From: Verrucomicrobiaceae bacterium UBA7681
GTDB taxonomy: Bacteria; Verrucomicrobiota; Verrucomicrobiia; Verrucomicrobiales; Verrucomicrobiaceae
Length of the DNA: 64,000 nucleotides
NCBI GenBank assembly: GCA_002482965.1
Contig: DLGZ01000080.1
Span: forward strand, 73,292-137,291
Direction of reading: 5' to 3'
In this document: piece after piece, positions 39,873-48,315 of the stretch
Numbering within the stretch: position 1 is the stretch's first letter
How the letters are laid out: each line of letters opens with the position of its first letter
The notes under the pieces: model-generated
Seen by the model: the letters and a program-made list of their open reading frames with translations, nothing else
Told to the model about the DNA's origin: nothing
Database searches by the model: none
Position numbers and translations under genes: made by a program

Positions 39873-41705
39873 ATGAAAGCACTGCTTGCCACCCTTTCGA
39901 TCTTGTTTGCGTCAGCACTTCATGCAGAGCAAGCCGACCTCTGCATTTATGAAGCCACCCCCGGAGGCATTGCTATGGCGGTGCGCGCAGCCAGAGAAGG
40001 GCTGAGCGTCGTGCTGGTGAACCACAATGCGCATTTGGGCGGCATCCTCTCCAGCGGCCTCGGTGTCTGGGACACCCTGTGGGAAGGAAAACGCGCCCCG
40101 ATTTATGACGAAGCGCGCCAGGCCATTTTTGAGCACTACCGCACAACGTATGGCGAAAAATCGCCGCAGTATCTCAATGCGTTGCCGGGAAAAAGCGGGC
40201 ACACAAATGGTAAGTTTGAGCCGCATGTGGCCGAGATGGTTTTGACCCGGTTGGTGACACAGGAGAAAAACATCACAGTGGTGCGCGGTTATTATCCGAC
40301 ATCAGTTCAACATGATGGCCCCCTGTTGAAGTCAGTGACCTTTGGTGAACTCAACGGCACAGGAGAAAAGCACGTCAGCGCAAAAGTATTTGCCGATTGC
40401 AGCTACGAGGCCGATCTCGCTGCCGTGGCTAGGGTGCCCTATCGCGTCGGACGCGAATCGCGTGACGAATTCAAGGAGCCCCATGCCGGTGTCATATACA
40501 TGGAGGCCATCAAAACCCCTCCCACGGAAGAGATCGCCCGTGCGGCCAAACTGCATGCCGGATTGAATCTGCGCAAATTCACCGGCTTTCAGCAAATCAA
40601 ACAACCGATGAGCACCGGTGAGGCTGACGGCAACGTACAGGCCTTCAACTACCGCACCAGCCTCAGCTCCGATCCTGCGAACCGCATGCCCGTCGAAATG
40701 CCGGCGGAATACGACCCCGAGAAGCTCAAACTGCTCGAACACGGCTCTATCGTCTCGCCCATCCCCAATTCCAAACGTGGCTGGAACCGGCCGCAGCTCG
40801 TGGGGATGCAGACCGACTATGTGGAGGCTGACTGGCCCGGCCGCCGCGAGGTGATGGACGCGCATTGGAATGCCACGATGGCCTTCCTCTACTTCTTGCA
40901 AAACGATCCATCGGTCGACTCCGTGCGGCAGAAGTCGTGGCGTGAGTACGGACTCGCGAAAGATGAATTCGCCGACAACGCCCACCGTCCCTATGAATTC
41001 TATGTGCGCGAGGCTCGCCGCATCACCGGTCGATACATCTTCACCCAGCATGACGCGATGCTCGCAAGCGGTCTGGAACGTGCGCCGATGCATGAGGACA
41101 GCATTGGCGTGACCGAGTGGTATCTCGATACCCACGCCTGTACGCCACGCCACATCCCCGAAGCGCTGGAAGAGGGCAAGATGATGCTCGATGTGGAGAC
41201 CTTCCCCGGTCAGGTACCCTATCGCTCCATTTTACCGCAGGGTGTGGACAATCTGCTCGTGCCCGTATGCCTCTCGTCAACGCACGTCGCATGGGGTACG
41301 ATTCGACTGGAGCCCACATGGATGAATCTTGCCGAATCCGCAGCACATGCAGCCGCTCTCTCGGTGCAGCAAGGTATCGCACCCGCGCTGCTGGATCCCG
41401 ACCTGCTGCTTCGCAAACTGGTCGCGAACCACGTGATGGTCAGCTTCTTCAATGACCTCGACGTAGCCTCGAATGATCCACGCATCGCCGCCGCCCAGTA
41501 TTTCTCAACCAAGGGATTCTTTACCGACTACAACGCCCGGCTAGACGAGCCGCTGAAAACAGCGACGCAAGAAGTCTGGATGCAAAAGTTTGACGATCCT
41601 CGAAAGAGAGCCAATGCAGTCGCCGCTGCAGAAAAATCAGATTCACCACCGTCTGGAAAAACACGCGGTGAGGTGCTGATGTCGCTCTTTAGAGCACGGC
41701 CTTGA
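39873..41705 (+). CDS. Secreted FAD-dependent oxidoreductase with altered dinucleotide motif
   Basis: 610 residues from the ATG at 39873 (signal MKALLATLSILFASALHA). Clear paralogue of the FAD part of the 35117 fusion: NHNAHLGGILSSGLGVWDT, TTYGEKSPQYL, and VLLRKL-type C-terminus with HVMVSFFNDLDV. However, the Rossmann start reads CIYEATPGGIAMAV where relatives have GGTPGGI, so two leading glycines are replaced by Glu and Ala. FAD binding may be altered or the enzyme may rely on a partner. Last gene of the plus-strand run; its stop is only 4 bases from that of the convergent PVC gene. Confidence 0.88.
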   Translation: MKALLATLSILFASALHAEQADLCIYEATPGGIAMAVRAAREGLSVVLVNHNAHLGGILSSGLGVWDTLWEGKRAPIYDEARQAIFEHYRTTYGEKSPQYLNALPGKSGHTNGKFEPHVAEMVLTRLVTQEKNITVVRGYYPTSVQHDGPLLKSVTFGELNGTGEKHVSAKVFADCSYEADLAAVARVPYRVGRESRDEFKEPHAGVIYMEAIKTPPTEEIARAAKLHAGLNLRKFTGFQQIKQPMSTGEADGNVQAFNYRTSLSSDPANRMPVEMPAEYDPEKLKLLEHGSIVSPIPNSKRGWNRPQLVGMQTDYVEADWPGRREVMDAHWNATMAFLYFLQNDPSVDSVRQKSWREYGLAKDEFADNAHRPYEFYVREARRITGRYIFTQHDAMLASGLERAPMHEDSIGVTEWYLDTHACTPRHIPEALEEGKMMLDVETFPGQVPYRSILPQGVDNLLVPVCLSSTHVAWGTIRLEPTWMNLAESAAHAAALSVQQGIAPALLDPDLLLRKLVANHVMVSFFNDLDVASNDPRIAAAQYFSTKGFFTDYNARLDEPLKTATQEVWMQKFDDPRKRANAVAAAEKSDSPPSGKTRGEVLMSLFRARP

Positions 41706-41709
41706 GCCG

Positions 41710-44700
41710 CTACTTGGTTTTGTTCTCCGCCGTCCCATAGACCGCCAGTTCATTGAATGACCAGAAGCAGCCCTTGTCTGAACCTGTCTGCGTGATGCGG
41801 ACAAAGCGCGCAACGGTTTGCGGCGGAAAATGAATGGACGTCATCGCGGCACCTTTGCTTGTCACCACAGGTTCGGACCACTTTTCACCGTCATCACTCA
41901 CTCGCACCTCATAGCTGCGCGGGTAGTCATCCTTGGACGCCAGCGAGTCCAGCGTCACGCGGGTCAGCAGCAGCGGCTTCCGCATGTCAAACTGGAACCA
42001 CATGCCCGGCCGCTGCGCGGTGCCCGAAGACCATCGTGACTTCGCATCATCATCCCAGGCCCGCTTGGTTTCATTGTCCTTGTGAGAAGCACTGAATGCC
42101 CAGTTGCTCATCGCATCACGCGTCACCGCAAGAAACGGAGCAAGCTCTGCAAGCGTATAAGGTTCGTTTCGCTCACCCGTAGCGCGGATTGCCGCAACCT
42201 CTGCGGGAATGATGGCGGGCGCGCTGTTCCCAAAGCTGTTGCGGATGAAGGTCAGCACCTCCGCCACCCATTGATCATCATTGGCCTTCATCGGGACCAT
42301 GGCACCGGCATAAGTCTTGCCATCCACTTCGCCAACAAGTCCGTGAAGCACAATGCGCACCGCCGCATCAGGGCTGCCAATCACTCGCGGCGAACCCGCA
42401 AGCGATGGAGCCAGGTTGATCTTGTCAGAGCTCACGATGCCTTTGCCATCCGGGCCGTGGCAGGCAATGCAGAGCTGGGCGTAATGATCGCTGCCTTTGC
42501 GCATCAGCGCCATGCCCACGGCGTCAATCGCGACGCCGATGCCGCTGGGTTTCGCCGGGTCAAACTGCAGGCTCTGCCGCGCCGATGCCGTGATGATTTC
42601 ATTCCACGGGTGAGCCGTCGCCGCTGTTTGGATAGCCATGTGTCCACCCTTGTTCGGCATGTAGCGCAGAGAATTCACCGCCTGCACCACCACATCCGGC
42701 GAGCGGTCTTTGAGCAGCGGTTCCAATTTCGCCACCACCTCTTTGTCAGCCTGCTTCAGGTAGGATTCGCCAATGCGCAGTGCGGCGGCGCGCACCCGTG
42801 CGTCGCTGTCGTTAAAGGCATCCATGATCAGCTGGCGGTCCGTGGCTCCGAGTCCATCCAGTGTCCACAGCGCGTGCATGCGGCCAAGTGGCGCATCTCC
42901 TTTGCGCGCGAGTTCCATCAGCGCAGGCACCACGCTCCTGTCACCCTTGAGCACGATCAGCTTCTGCGCCGTATCACGCCACCAGCCGTTCGCGTGTGAG
43001 AGATGCTGCACCAGTTGTGCCGGAGTCTCTTGCAGCATCCGCGGCTGCGCACCGGATTTGAAGCCCTCAGGCACGAGACGGTAGATGCGCCCGTGCCCCA
43101 CATACTTGTCATAGCCTTCGTTCAGCACGGCTGTGTGCAAATACCCGCCCGCTGGGACCCAGGCGCTTTCTTGCACCACCCCGTGATGCAGATCCACGAT
43201 GTAAAGGCAGCCATCAGGTCCTGTCGCCGTCCAGATGGGGCGGAAGGTCATGTCTGTTGAAGTGATGAACTCATCTCCAGGTGTAGCATTCGCCAGTACA
43301 CGCTTGCCTTCCACGTTGTTCACTTTGGCACGGCGGATCATGCGCCCCACAGGCTCAGGTAGGATGTAGTCTCCATGCATTTCACCCTGGCCACGGAAGA
43401 TGGATTGCCCGCAGCAGGCCGTGAAGTGATTCAGCGTGCCCTTGATGTTGTGAATGCGCGTCAGCCCGCTCTGCGTGTCGAAAGACTGGACCCCCGGAAA
43501 AGTCTCAGCGAAGCCCGGCTCCGTTTCATCAGGCAGCGTCAGACTGCCGTAGCTGGGAAACTGCTGAAAGCCGAACGCAGGATTTTCACCACCCGCTGCC
43601 GAGCAGAAAAATCGCCCCTCATCATCCATCGCCAGACCCCACTGTGAAGTGCGCCCAAAAATCTGGCTCGGCTCCATGCGGCTGCCATCGGCAGTGACAC
43701 GAAAGCGACGCGAGAGATTGCCGCTGTAGAGATAATTGTCGATCCCCCACTGCAGGGCCGTGTCCTGATGCTCCAGATTGTTCTTGGTCGGGTCACCCTT
43801 ATAAAAATCCTTCTTCTCATCCGCAACACCGTCGCCATTGGTATCCCGATAGGTGAGAAACTTCCCCGTGTAAGTCTCTGCAATAATGATGCGGTCATCC
43901 AGCGGCAGCACCATGCGCGGCAGTACTAAGTTGTCGGCAAAGACCGTGGTCATGTCAATGACCCCATCTCCATCCGTGTCACTCAGTCGGCTCACACGAG
44001 AGCGCGGATCGTTCTCACCCGTGGCCTTCACATCATGCATATACGTCCGCATCTCCGCCACATACATCCGCCCATCCCCATCCCAGGTACACATCACCGG
44101 ATGCACAATGTCCGGCTCTGAAGCCACGAGTTCCAGCCGGTAGCCCTTCGGCACCTTGATCCTCGCCATGGCTTCCTCTTTGGTGAGGTCCAGCAGCGGC
44201 ACGCGTGGAATGCCACCGGGAAAGCGGCGGCTCGTGAGTTCAGGCGTCGGAAAATCCGTCGGGATCGGCGTGTCACAGCGCCCATTCACCAGCCATTCAA
44301 TGGAACGCAGGAGCGTCGTCTGAAATCCCACGCATGCCATCGGTCCGGAGTTTTCCCCCACATGCCCCATCAGATTCGTGACCACCTTGCCCTTGCCATA
44401 AGGCACCCACCACAGGATTGGCTCATGCTTCCCTGTCCCATCATACTTGGCATCATCATATGCGCTCAGGAGGATGTTCATATTCTCCGCAGGTCCGCGC
44501 TGCCCATGGTAAAGCTCATCTTTCACATGCTTCCACACAGGGGGCATTCCAGCGGTGATCGGATGCTTGGCGTCACGCACAGTTGCCTGCCACTCCCACT
44601 GCTTGCCATGCCCGCAGGGGCGGCCCTTGCCCGCCGGTTCACGCACCATGGCACCACTATCATCGAGATACAGGCTCGCTCCATACATCGTGTGGCGCCA

Positions 44701-45117
44701 CAGCATGCCCACCATCTTTTCATACTCCACCCAGCCCGTGAAGCTGTTGTTGGCCGCATGCACAAGCGCCACCGATCCTCCGTCGGCCACATACTTCTCA
44801 AAGGCCGCCTTCACTGCCTCAGGCCAAATCTCGCCATTGTAGTCGAGCACCACGCACTGGTATTTCTCAAACTCCGGCTTCCACGCCGCCCATTGCTCCG
44901 CCGTTGCCCCTTTCGGTGGCGTGTTGGATTCCACCGCAGAGAAGCCAGAACGGGTCAGCAGCTTCATGAGGAATTCATTGCCCACCTGCCAGTTGTGATT
45001 GTTCTGACCGCCGATCACGAGCACAGAAGTGGGCTTGGAAGTCGGAGCCGCATTCGACAAAGGCGTGATCGCGCATGCAAAGAGTACCAGCGGAAGCAGC
45101 AATATAGATTTGATCAT
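41710..45117 (-). CDS. ThuA / PVC-type dehydrogenase / cytochrome c / F5-8C protein
   Basis: 1135 residues from the ATG complement at 45115-45117 (signal MIKSILLLPLVLFACAI); a longer frame to 45447 overlaps the response regulator gene and is not used. Order of domains: ThuA-like (trehalose-utilisation) about 30-260 (SVLVIGGQNNHNW); PVC-type membrane-bound dehydrogenase propeller about 300-690 (CTWDGDGRMYVAEMRTYMHD); HEAT-like repeats about 740-850; cytochrome c with CIACH at 883-887; and a C-terminal F5/8 type C carbohydrate-binding domain with DMRKPLLLTRVTLDSLASKD. Family members are abundant periplasmic proteins of Planctomycetes and Verrucomicrobia believed to oxidise sugars and pass electrons to heme. 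Confidence 0.92.
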   Translation of the reverse strand: MIKSILLLPLVLFACAITPLSNAAPTSKPTSVLVIGGQNNHNWQVGNEFLMKLLTRSGFSAVESNTPPKGATAEQWAAWKPEFEKYQCVVLDYNGEIWPEAVKAAFEKYVADGGSVALVHAANNSFTGWVEYEKMVGMLWRHTMYGASLYLDDSGAMVREPAGKGRPCGHGKQWEWQATVRDAKHPITAGMPPVWKHVKDELYHGQRGPAENMNILLSAYDDAKYDGTGKHEPILWWVPYGKGKVVTNLMGHVGENSGPMACVGFQTTLLRSIEWLVNGRCDTPIPTDFPTPELTSRRFPGGIPRVPLLDLTKEEAMARIKVPKGYRLELVASEPDIVHPVMCTWDGDGRMYVAEMRTYMHDVKATGENDPRSRVSRLSDTDGDGVIDMTTVFADNLVLPRMVLPLDDRIIIAETYTGKFLTYRDTNGDGVADEKKDFYKGDPTKNNLEHQDTALQWGIDNYLYSGNLSRRFRVTADGSRMEPSQIFGRTSQWGLAMDDEGRFFCSAAGGENPAFGFQQFPSYGSLTLPDETEPGFAETFPGVQSFDTQSGLTRIHNIKGTLNHFTACCGQSIFRGQGEMHGDYILPEPVGRMIRRAKVNNVEGKRVLANATPGDEFITSTDMTFRPIWTATGPDGCLYIVDLHHGVVQESAWVPAGGYLHTAVLNEGYDKYVGHGRIYRLVPEGFKSGAQPRMLQETPAQLVQHLSHANGWWRDTAQKLIVLKGDRSVVPALMELARKGDAPLGRMHALWTLDGLGATDRQLIMDAFNDSDARVRAAALRIGESYLKQADKEVVAKLEPLLKDRSPDVVVQAVNSLRYMPNKGGHMAIQTAATAHPWNEIITASARQSLQFDPAKPSGIGVAIDAVGMALMRKGSDHYAQLCIACHGPDGKGIVSSDKINLAPSLAGSPRVIGSPDAAVRIVLHGLVGEVDGKTYAGAMVPMKANDDQWVAEVLTFIRNSFGNSAPAIIPAEVAAIRATGERNEPYTLAELAPFLAVTRDAMSNWAFSASHKDNETKRAWDDDAKSRWSSGTAQRPGMWFQFDMRKPLLLTRVTLDSLASKDDYPRSYEVRVSDDGEKWSEPVVTSKGAAMTSIHFPPQTVARFVRITQTGSDKGCFWSFNELAVYGTAENKTK

Positions 45118-45236
45118 CGGAGAAGGGTCGGTTGGAAAGGGCAGGGGAGTCCCAAACCATGCTGCACGCATTCCTGCTGCCCGACAAATACTCCACCATC
45201 CCCTAAAGCGGGGAGACCCGGCGCGAAGCTTGCCGC

Positions 45237-45866
45237 TCAGGAAAAGTGCTTCGCCACCGCCTCGGTGCGGTTTTTCACCTGCAGTTTGGTGCAGATGTTT
45301 TTCACATAAGTCCGCACCGTCTCCGTGCCAATGCCCAGCTTGTCCGCGATCTCTTTGTAGATGTATCCCGACGCCAGGAGTTCGATCACCTCCTGCTCTC
45401 GTGGTGAAAGCTTGTTCGTCTCCGCACTCGGCTTGGCCGGGCTGCAAAAATACTGCACCACTCTGCGCGCGATGTGCGCTGAGAACTGCGAGCCGCCGGA
45501 GTGCACATCCCGAATGGCCTCAAACAGCTTCTCCGGCGGTCCCGATTTGATCAGATACCCGCTGGCACCCGCCTTCAGCGCACTGAAGAGGCGGTCGGAG
45601 TCTTCATAAACCGTGAGCATGATGAACTCCAGATCCGGCAGCTTCTTTTTTAAAGCCGCCACACACTCGATGCCAGACATGCCCGGCAGCTGGATGTCCA
45701 TCAAAACGACATCCGGTGGTTGCACCAAAATCCGTCGCACGGCCTCCTCGCCAGACTCCACCGCGTACAGGCATTCAATGTCGCGGGCGCTTTTGAGCAC
45801 CAGCATGAGCTGCTCACGCAGCCCCGCATCATCCTCCACGATCACGACGGTTTTCTTGTCTTTCAT
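45237..45866 (-). CDS. NarL/FixJ-family response regulator
   Basis: 209 residues from the ATG complement at 45864-45866. Receiver domain (VVIVEDDAGLREQL; phospho-Asp in VVLMDIQLPGMSG) and a C-terminal LuxR-type HTH (LSPREQEVIELLASGYIYKE, then GIGTETVRTYVKNI). It starts 4 bases after the stop of the sensor kinase gene, so the two are a cotranscribed two-component pair. The neighbouring PVC cytochrome gene, 119 bases downstream on the same strand, is a candidate target. Confidence 0.94.
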   Translation of the reverse strand: MKDKKTVVIVEDDAGLREQLMLVLKSARDIECLYAVESGEEAVRRILVQPPDVVLMDIQLPGMSGIECVAALKKKLPDLEFIMLTVYEDSDRLFSALKAGASGYLIKSGPPEKLFEAIRDVHSGGSQFSAHIARRVVQYFCSPAKPSAETNKLSPREQEVIELLASGYIYKEIADKLGIGTETVRTYVKNICTKLQVKNRTEAVAKHFS

Positions 45867-45870
45867 CAGC

Positions 45871-47547
45871 TTAATTAGGAGACTGGTTGGAACGTTTGTC
45901 ATCTGCCGCAATCAACACCTCAAAGCAAACCGCAGTCCCTCCTCCAGCGTCACTGTGGACCGACCCCCTTCCTCCGATCGACTCCATGCGGCGTTGCATG
46001 TTCTTGAGTCCATTTCCTTGCGGCGCATGGGCTGCATCAAAACCATGGCCATTGTCCGTGATCGAAATGCTCAAGCGGGGCTCATTGAACTCGATGCGCA
46101 CGATGATCTCCGTCGCTCCCGCATGCTTCACCGCGTTGTTCAGCGCCTCCTTCACCGCCAGCGTGATGTTGTGTCGGACTTCACTCGTCACCGGGCGCTG
46201 ATCCGGCACCTTGCACGAATGGATGCGACAGCGAATCCGCGCCGATTCGGCAAGGTTCTGCGTAAGCTGACAAAGATAGTTCACCAGTGCCTCCAGATTA
46301 TCGTGCTCTGGATTCACGGTCCACACGGTCTGATAAAGCGCCGCCACCAGCTCCCGAGCCATGCCGGAGATGCGCTGAAAGCTCTCACGCGACGCGGCAC
46401 TCTGCGGATCATTCTCCGCCAGTCCGCTCATCAGCGAGATATGCGTCAACCGCGCGCCAAGATCGTCATGCAGATCCCGCGCGATGCGCAGACGCTCCTG
46501 CTCCAGCATGCGCTCCTGCCCCGCCTTGGCGAGGTGTTGGCGGATGCGCCGTTGTATGATGGCCCGGCCTCCCAGCCAAAGCAGCAATCCTGCGGTGGCG
46601 GATGTGCAAAGCCAAAACCAGACGCTTCTCCAGTAGGGTTCCAGGACGATGATTTCAAGTGGGTGCGCTGCGGCAAGCGGCCTGCCGGTGGCATCCAGAT
46701 CTTCGCTCCAGAAGGTGTAGGTGCCCGCATTCAGCCGCCCGTAATTGACATCGAAACGATTCCCCATGCCAATGTCATACATCTCAGACCATTCCACCGT
46801 GAGCAGCTCGCCCGCCACCACGCGCGGTGCGCCACCACGTGCCAGGCTCCATTCGGCGTGCGCGCCCGGGTCATCATCGAGAATGCAAAACGCATCGCCT
46901 TCGCTGGTAGTCACGATCTTCGCCATCGAAGGCCGCGTGCCAGTGCGGGTCCAGCTCCCCGTATCTGGCGCAATGCTTGACGCAGTGGTTGCACCACTCC
47001 TGAGCCGCATGCCTCGAACGACATACACGCCCATGGCCGTGGGAGGTCCGGAGGATGACATCGCCATTGTCACCGAGACTGCGCCCACAGGAACTCGCAC
47101 CTTCTCAAGGCGTCGTGTGAAGGTGGAGCTCTCCACCGTTCCTCGCCAACCGCCGCTGGTGCCATCCACCGGAAAAAGCCGCTGTCCCACCTGGTCGCCT
47201 TGAGCATCAGTAAACCGCACCAGCACACACATCTCGCTGGCAATCTGTCGCCAGTCCTCGTCCAAGCCCGCCAGTTTGAAGCGCATGCGTCGGCAGCCTT
47301 CCGGGTTCTCTTGCGCAGACTTGCCAAGTCGGAAGCTCACGGAGCGGTGAAAAGCTGGAACGCGTATCTCCCCCGAACTCACCGGAAATGGTTTGCCATC
47401 GATCAGAAGATCCACGCCTGCTGGGACCTGAGGTTCCGCACTCCATAGGTTGTGCAGCACCATGAGGCACCAAGCCCATGGGAGCAGCCGCGTGCGTATA
47501 CGATGTGCTCGCAGCGCAGCGCCAGGATGGAGGTTTGAGAGGAGCAT
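45871..47547 (-). CDS. Membrane sensor histidine kinase (HisKA_3, Y_Y_Y-type sensor)
   Basis: 558 residues from the ATG complement at 47545-47547. N-terminal membrane segment, then about 290 residues of extracytoplasmic beta-rich sensor that ends in a Y_Y_Y-like domain (GTYTFWSEDLDATGRPL) just before the transmembrane helix (YWRSVWFWLCTSATAG). Cytoplasmic part: HisKA_3 with RIARDLHDDLGARLTHISL (phospho-His in DLHDDLG) and HATPase_c (ALNNAVKHAG, DNGHGF, GNGLKNMQ). Y_Y_Y sensors often detect carbohydrates in glycan-utilisation kinases. Pairs with the NarL regulator that starts 4 bases after it. Confidence 0.92.
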   Translation of the reverse strand: MLLSNLHPGAALRAHRIRTRLLPWAWCLMVLHNLWSAEPQVPAGVDLLIDGKPFPVSSGEIRVPAFHRSVSFRLGKSAQENPEGCRRMRFKLAGLDEDWRQIASEMCVLVRFTDAQGDQVGQRLFPVDGTSGGWRGTVESSTFTRRLEKVRVPVGAVSVTMAMSSSGPPTAMGVYVVRGMRLRSGATTASSIAPDTGSWTRTGTRPSMAKIVTTSEGDAFCILDDDPGAHAEWSLARGGAPRVVAGELLTVEWSEMYDIGMGNRFDVNYGRLNAGTYTFWSEDLDATGRPLAAAHPLEIIVLEPYWRSVWFWLCTSATAGLLLWLGGRAIIQRRIRQHLAKAGQERMLEQERLRIARDLHDDLGARLTHISLMSGLAENDPQSAASRESFQRISGMARELVAALYQTVWTVNPEHDNLEALVNYLCQLTQNLAESARIRCRIHSCKVPDQRPVTSEVRHNITLAVKEALNNAVKHAGATEIIVRIEFNEPRLSISITDNGHGFDAAHAPQGNGLKNMQRRMESIGGRGSVHSDAGGGTAVCFEVLIAADDKRSNQSPN

Positions 47548-47604
47548 TCCCCAACACTGCCTCAATTTTGCATGGGTGTCATCATGCGAGCAGCCATGTC
47601 AATG

Positions 47605-47678
47605 TGGAGCGGGTGATCAGAATCGAACTGACGTATGATGCTTGGGAAGCACCTGCTCTACCATTGAGCTACACCCGC
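47605..47678 (-). tRNA. tRNA-Gly (anticodon CCC)
   Basis: On the minus strand the acceptor arms GCGGGTG (from 47678) and CACCCGC pair fully; D-arm GTAGCTCAATGGTAGAGC; anticodon stem GGTGC/GCATC with loop TTCCCAA, so anticodon CCC (reads GGG); T-arm stem with loop TTCGATT; discriminator T; and CCA is encoded at 47607-47605. Length 74 with CCA. No integrase or att-like duplication is seen next to it. Confidence 0.95.
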
Positions 47679-47740
47679 GACTCACTGGAGTCAGAAGCCC
47701 AGTCTGGCTGGCAGCGGCCCCGTTGTCAAATGCGCTGCGG

Positions 47741-48196
47741 TCAGATTGTGGGAGGCATCGGCGGCATCATGAATGCCCGGTTCATGCCACCCCGGCCATA
47801 GCTGGCCGAGGGGGCGGACATCAACGAGTCACGTTTCGTGGAATATTGCCGGTACAAGCGGCTGTAAGTCGTCGCCAGACGCTGGTACAGCGCCTGATTT
47901 TCCGGTTTTTTGGCCAGCTTGCGCACACTGTGGCGCAGGTGGTTCATGGCCTGCCCCACACCCACATAACGCACATCAGGCCCACCGGCCGGCGGAATTG
48001 AATTCGTGGAGCCAAACCGCGCAATCACCTGGGTGTCCTTGCCCTTGGGGCCGAGCAGGTCGCTGGCCATCGACTCTGTGCCAAAGTCATCATAGGCAAA
48101 CGGCGGACCGGGAATCGCGTTCAAGTTGGCGTCGCAGCCGACCAGAAAAAGAACGCTGAAGCAGGCGAGCAGAGCAATGTGCGAAAGTGCTTTCAT
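47741..48196 (-). CDS. Lipoprotein of unknown function (151 aa)
   Basis: 151 residues from the ATG complement at 48194-48196, preceded by GGGGAG on the minus strand. Signal MKALSHIALLACFSVLFLVGC with lipobox FLVGC. The mature part has an AMNHLRHSVRKLAKKPEN helix and a YQRLATTYSRLYRQYSTKRD segment, and ends in a Met/Pro-rich tail. No family recognised. It is separated from the SPFH gene by a terminator-like hairpin and from tRNA-Gly by 62 bases. Confidence 0.75.
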   Translation of the reverse strand: MKALSHIALLACFSVLFLVGCDANLNAIPGPPFAYDDFGTESMASDLLGPKGKDTQVIARFGSTNSIPPAGGPDVRYVGVGQAMNHLRHSVRKLAKKPENQALYQRLATTYSRLYRQYSTKRDSLMSAPSASYGRGGMNRAFMMPPMPPTI

Positions 48197-48243
48197 GCGC
48201 TCCCCATACCATAGCTGGAATTGAAAGCGAATGCAGGAACGTG

Positions 48244-48275
48244 AAAACGGGCCGCAGAAATGAATCCGCAGCCCG
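48244..48275 (-). terminator. Terminator after the SPFH gene
   Basis: Reading on the minus strand, CGGGCTGCGGA and TCTGCGGCCCG pair over 11 positions (two G-U) around the loop TTCATT and are followed by TTTTC. It lies 40 bases beyond the SPFH stop. The plus-strand side also carries a T-run (CTTTTTT), so it may work in both directions. Confidence 0.65.
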
Positions 48276-48315
48276 CTGCTTTTTTCAGAGCGCCAACTGG
48301 CACTGATGCTGCCTC

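Noticed and set aside
45118..45447. N-terminal extension of the PVC heme protein
   Set aside because: It would overlap the response-regulator gene, and the signal peptide starts at 45117.
47605..47678. tRNA-Gly as an integration site for a mobile element
   Set aside because: No integrase and no duplicated tRNA end in the window.
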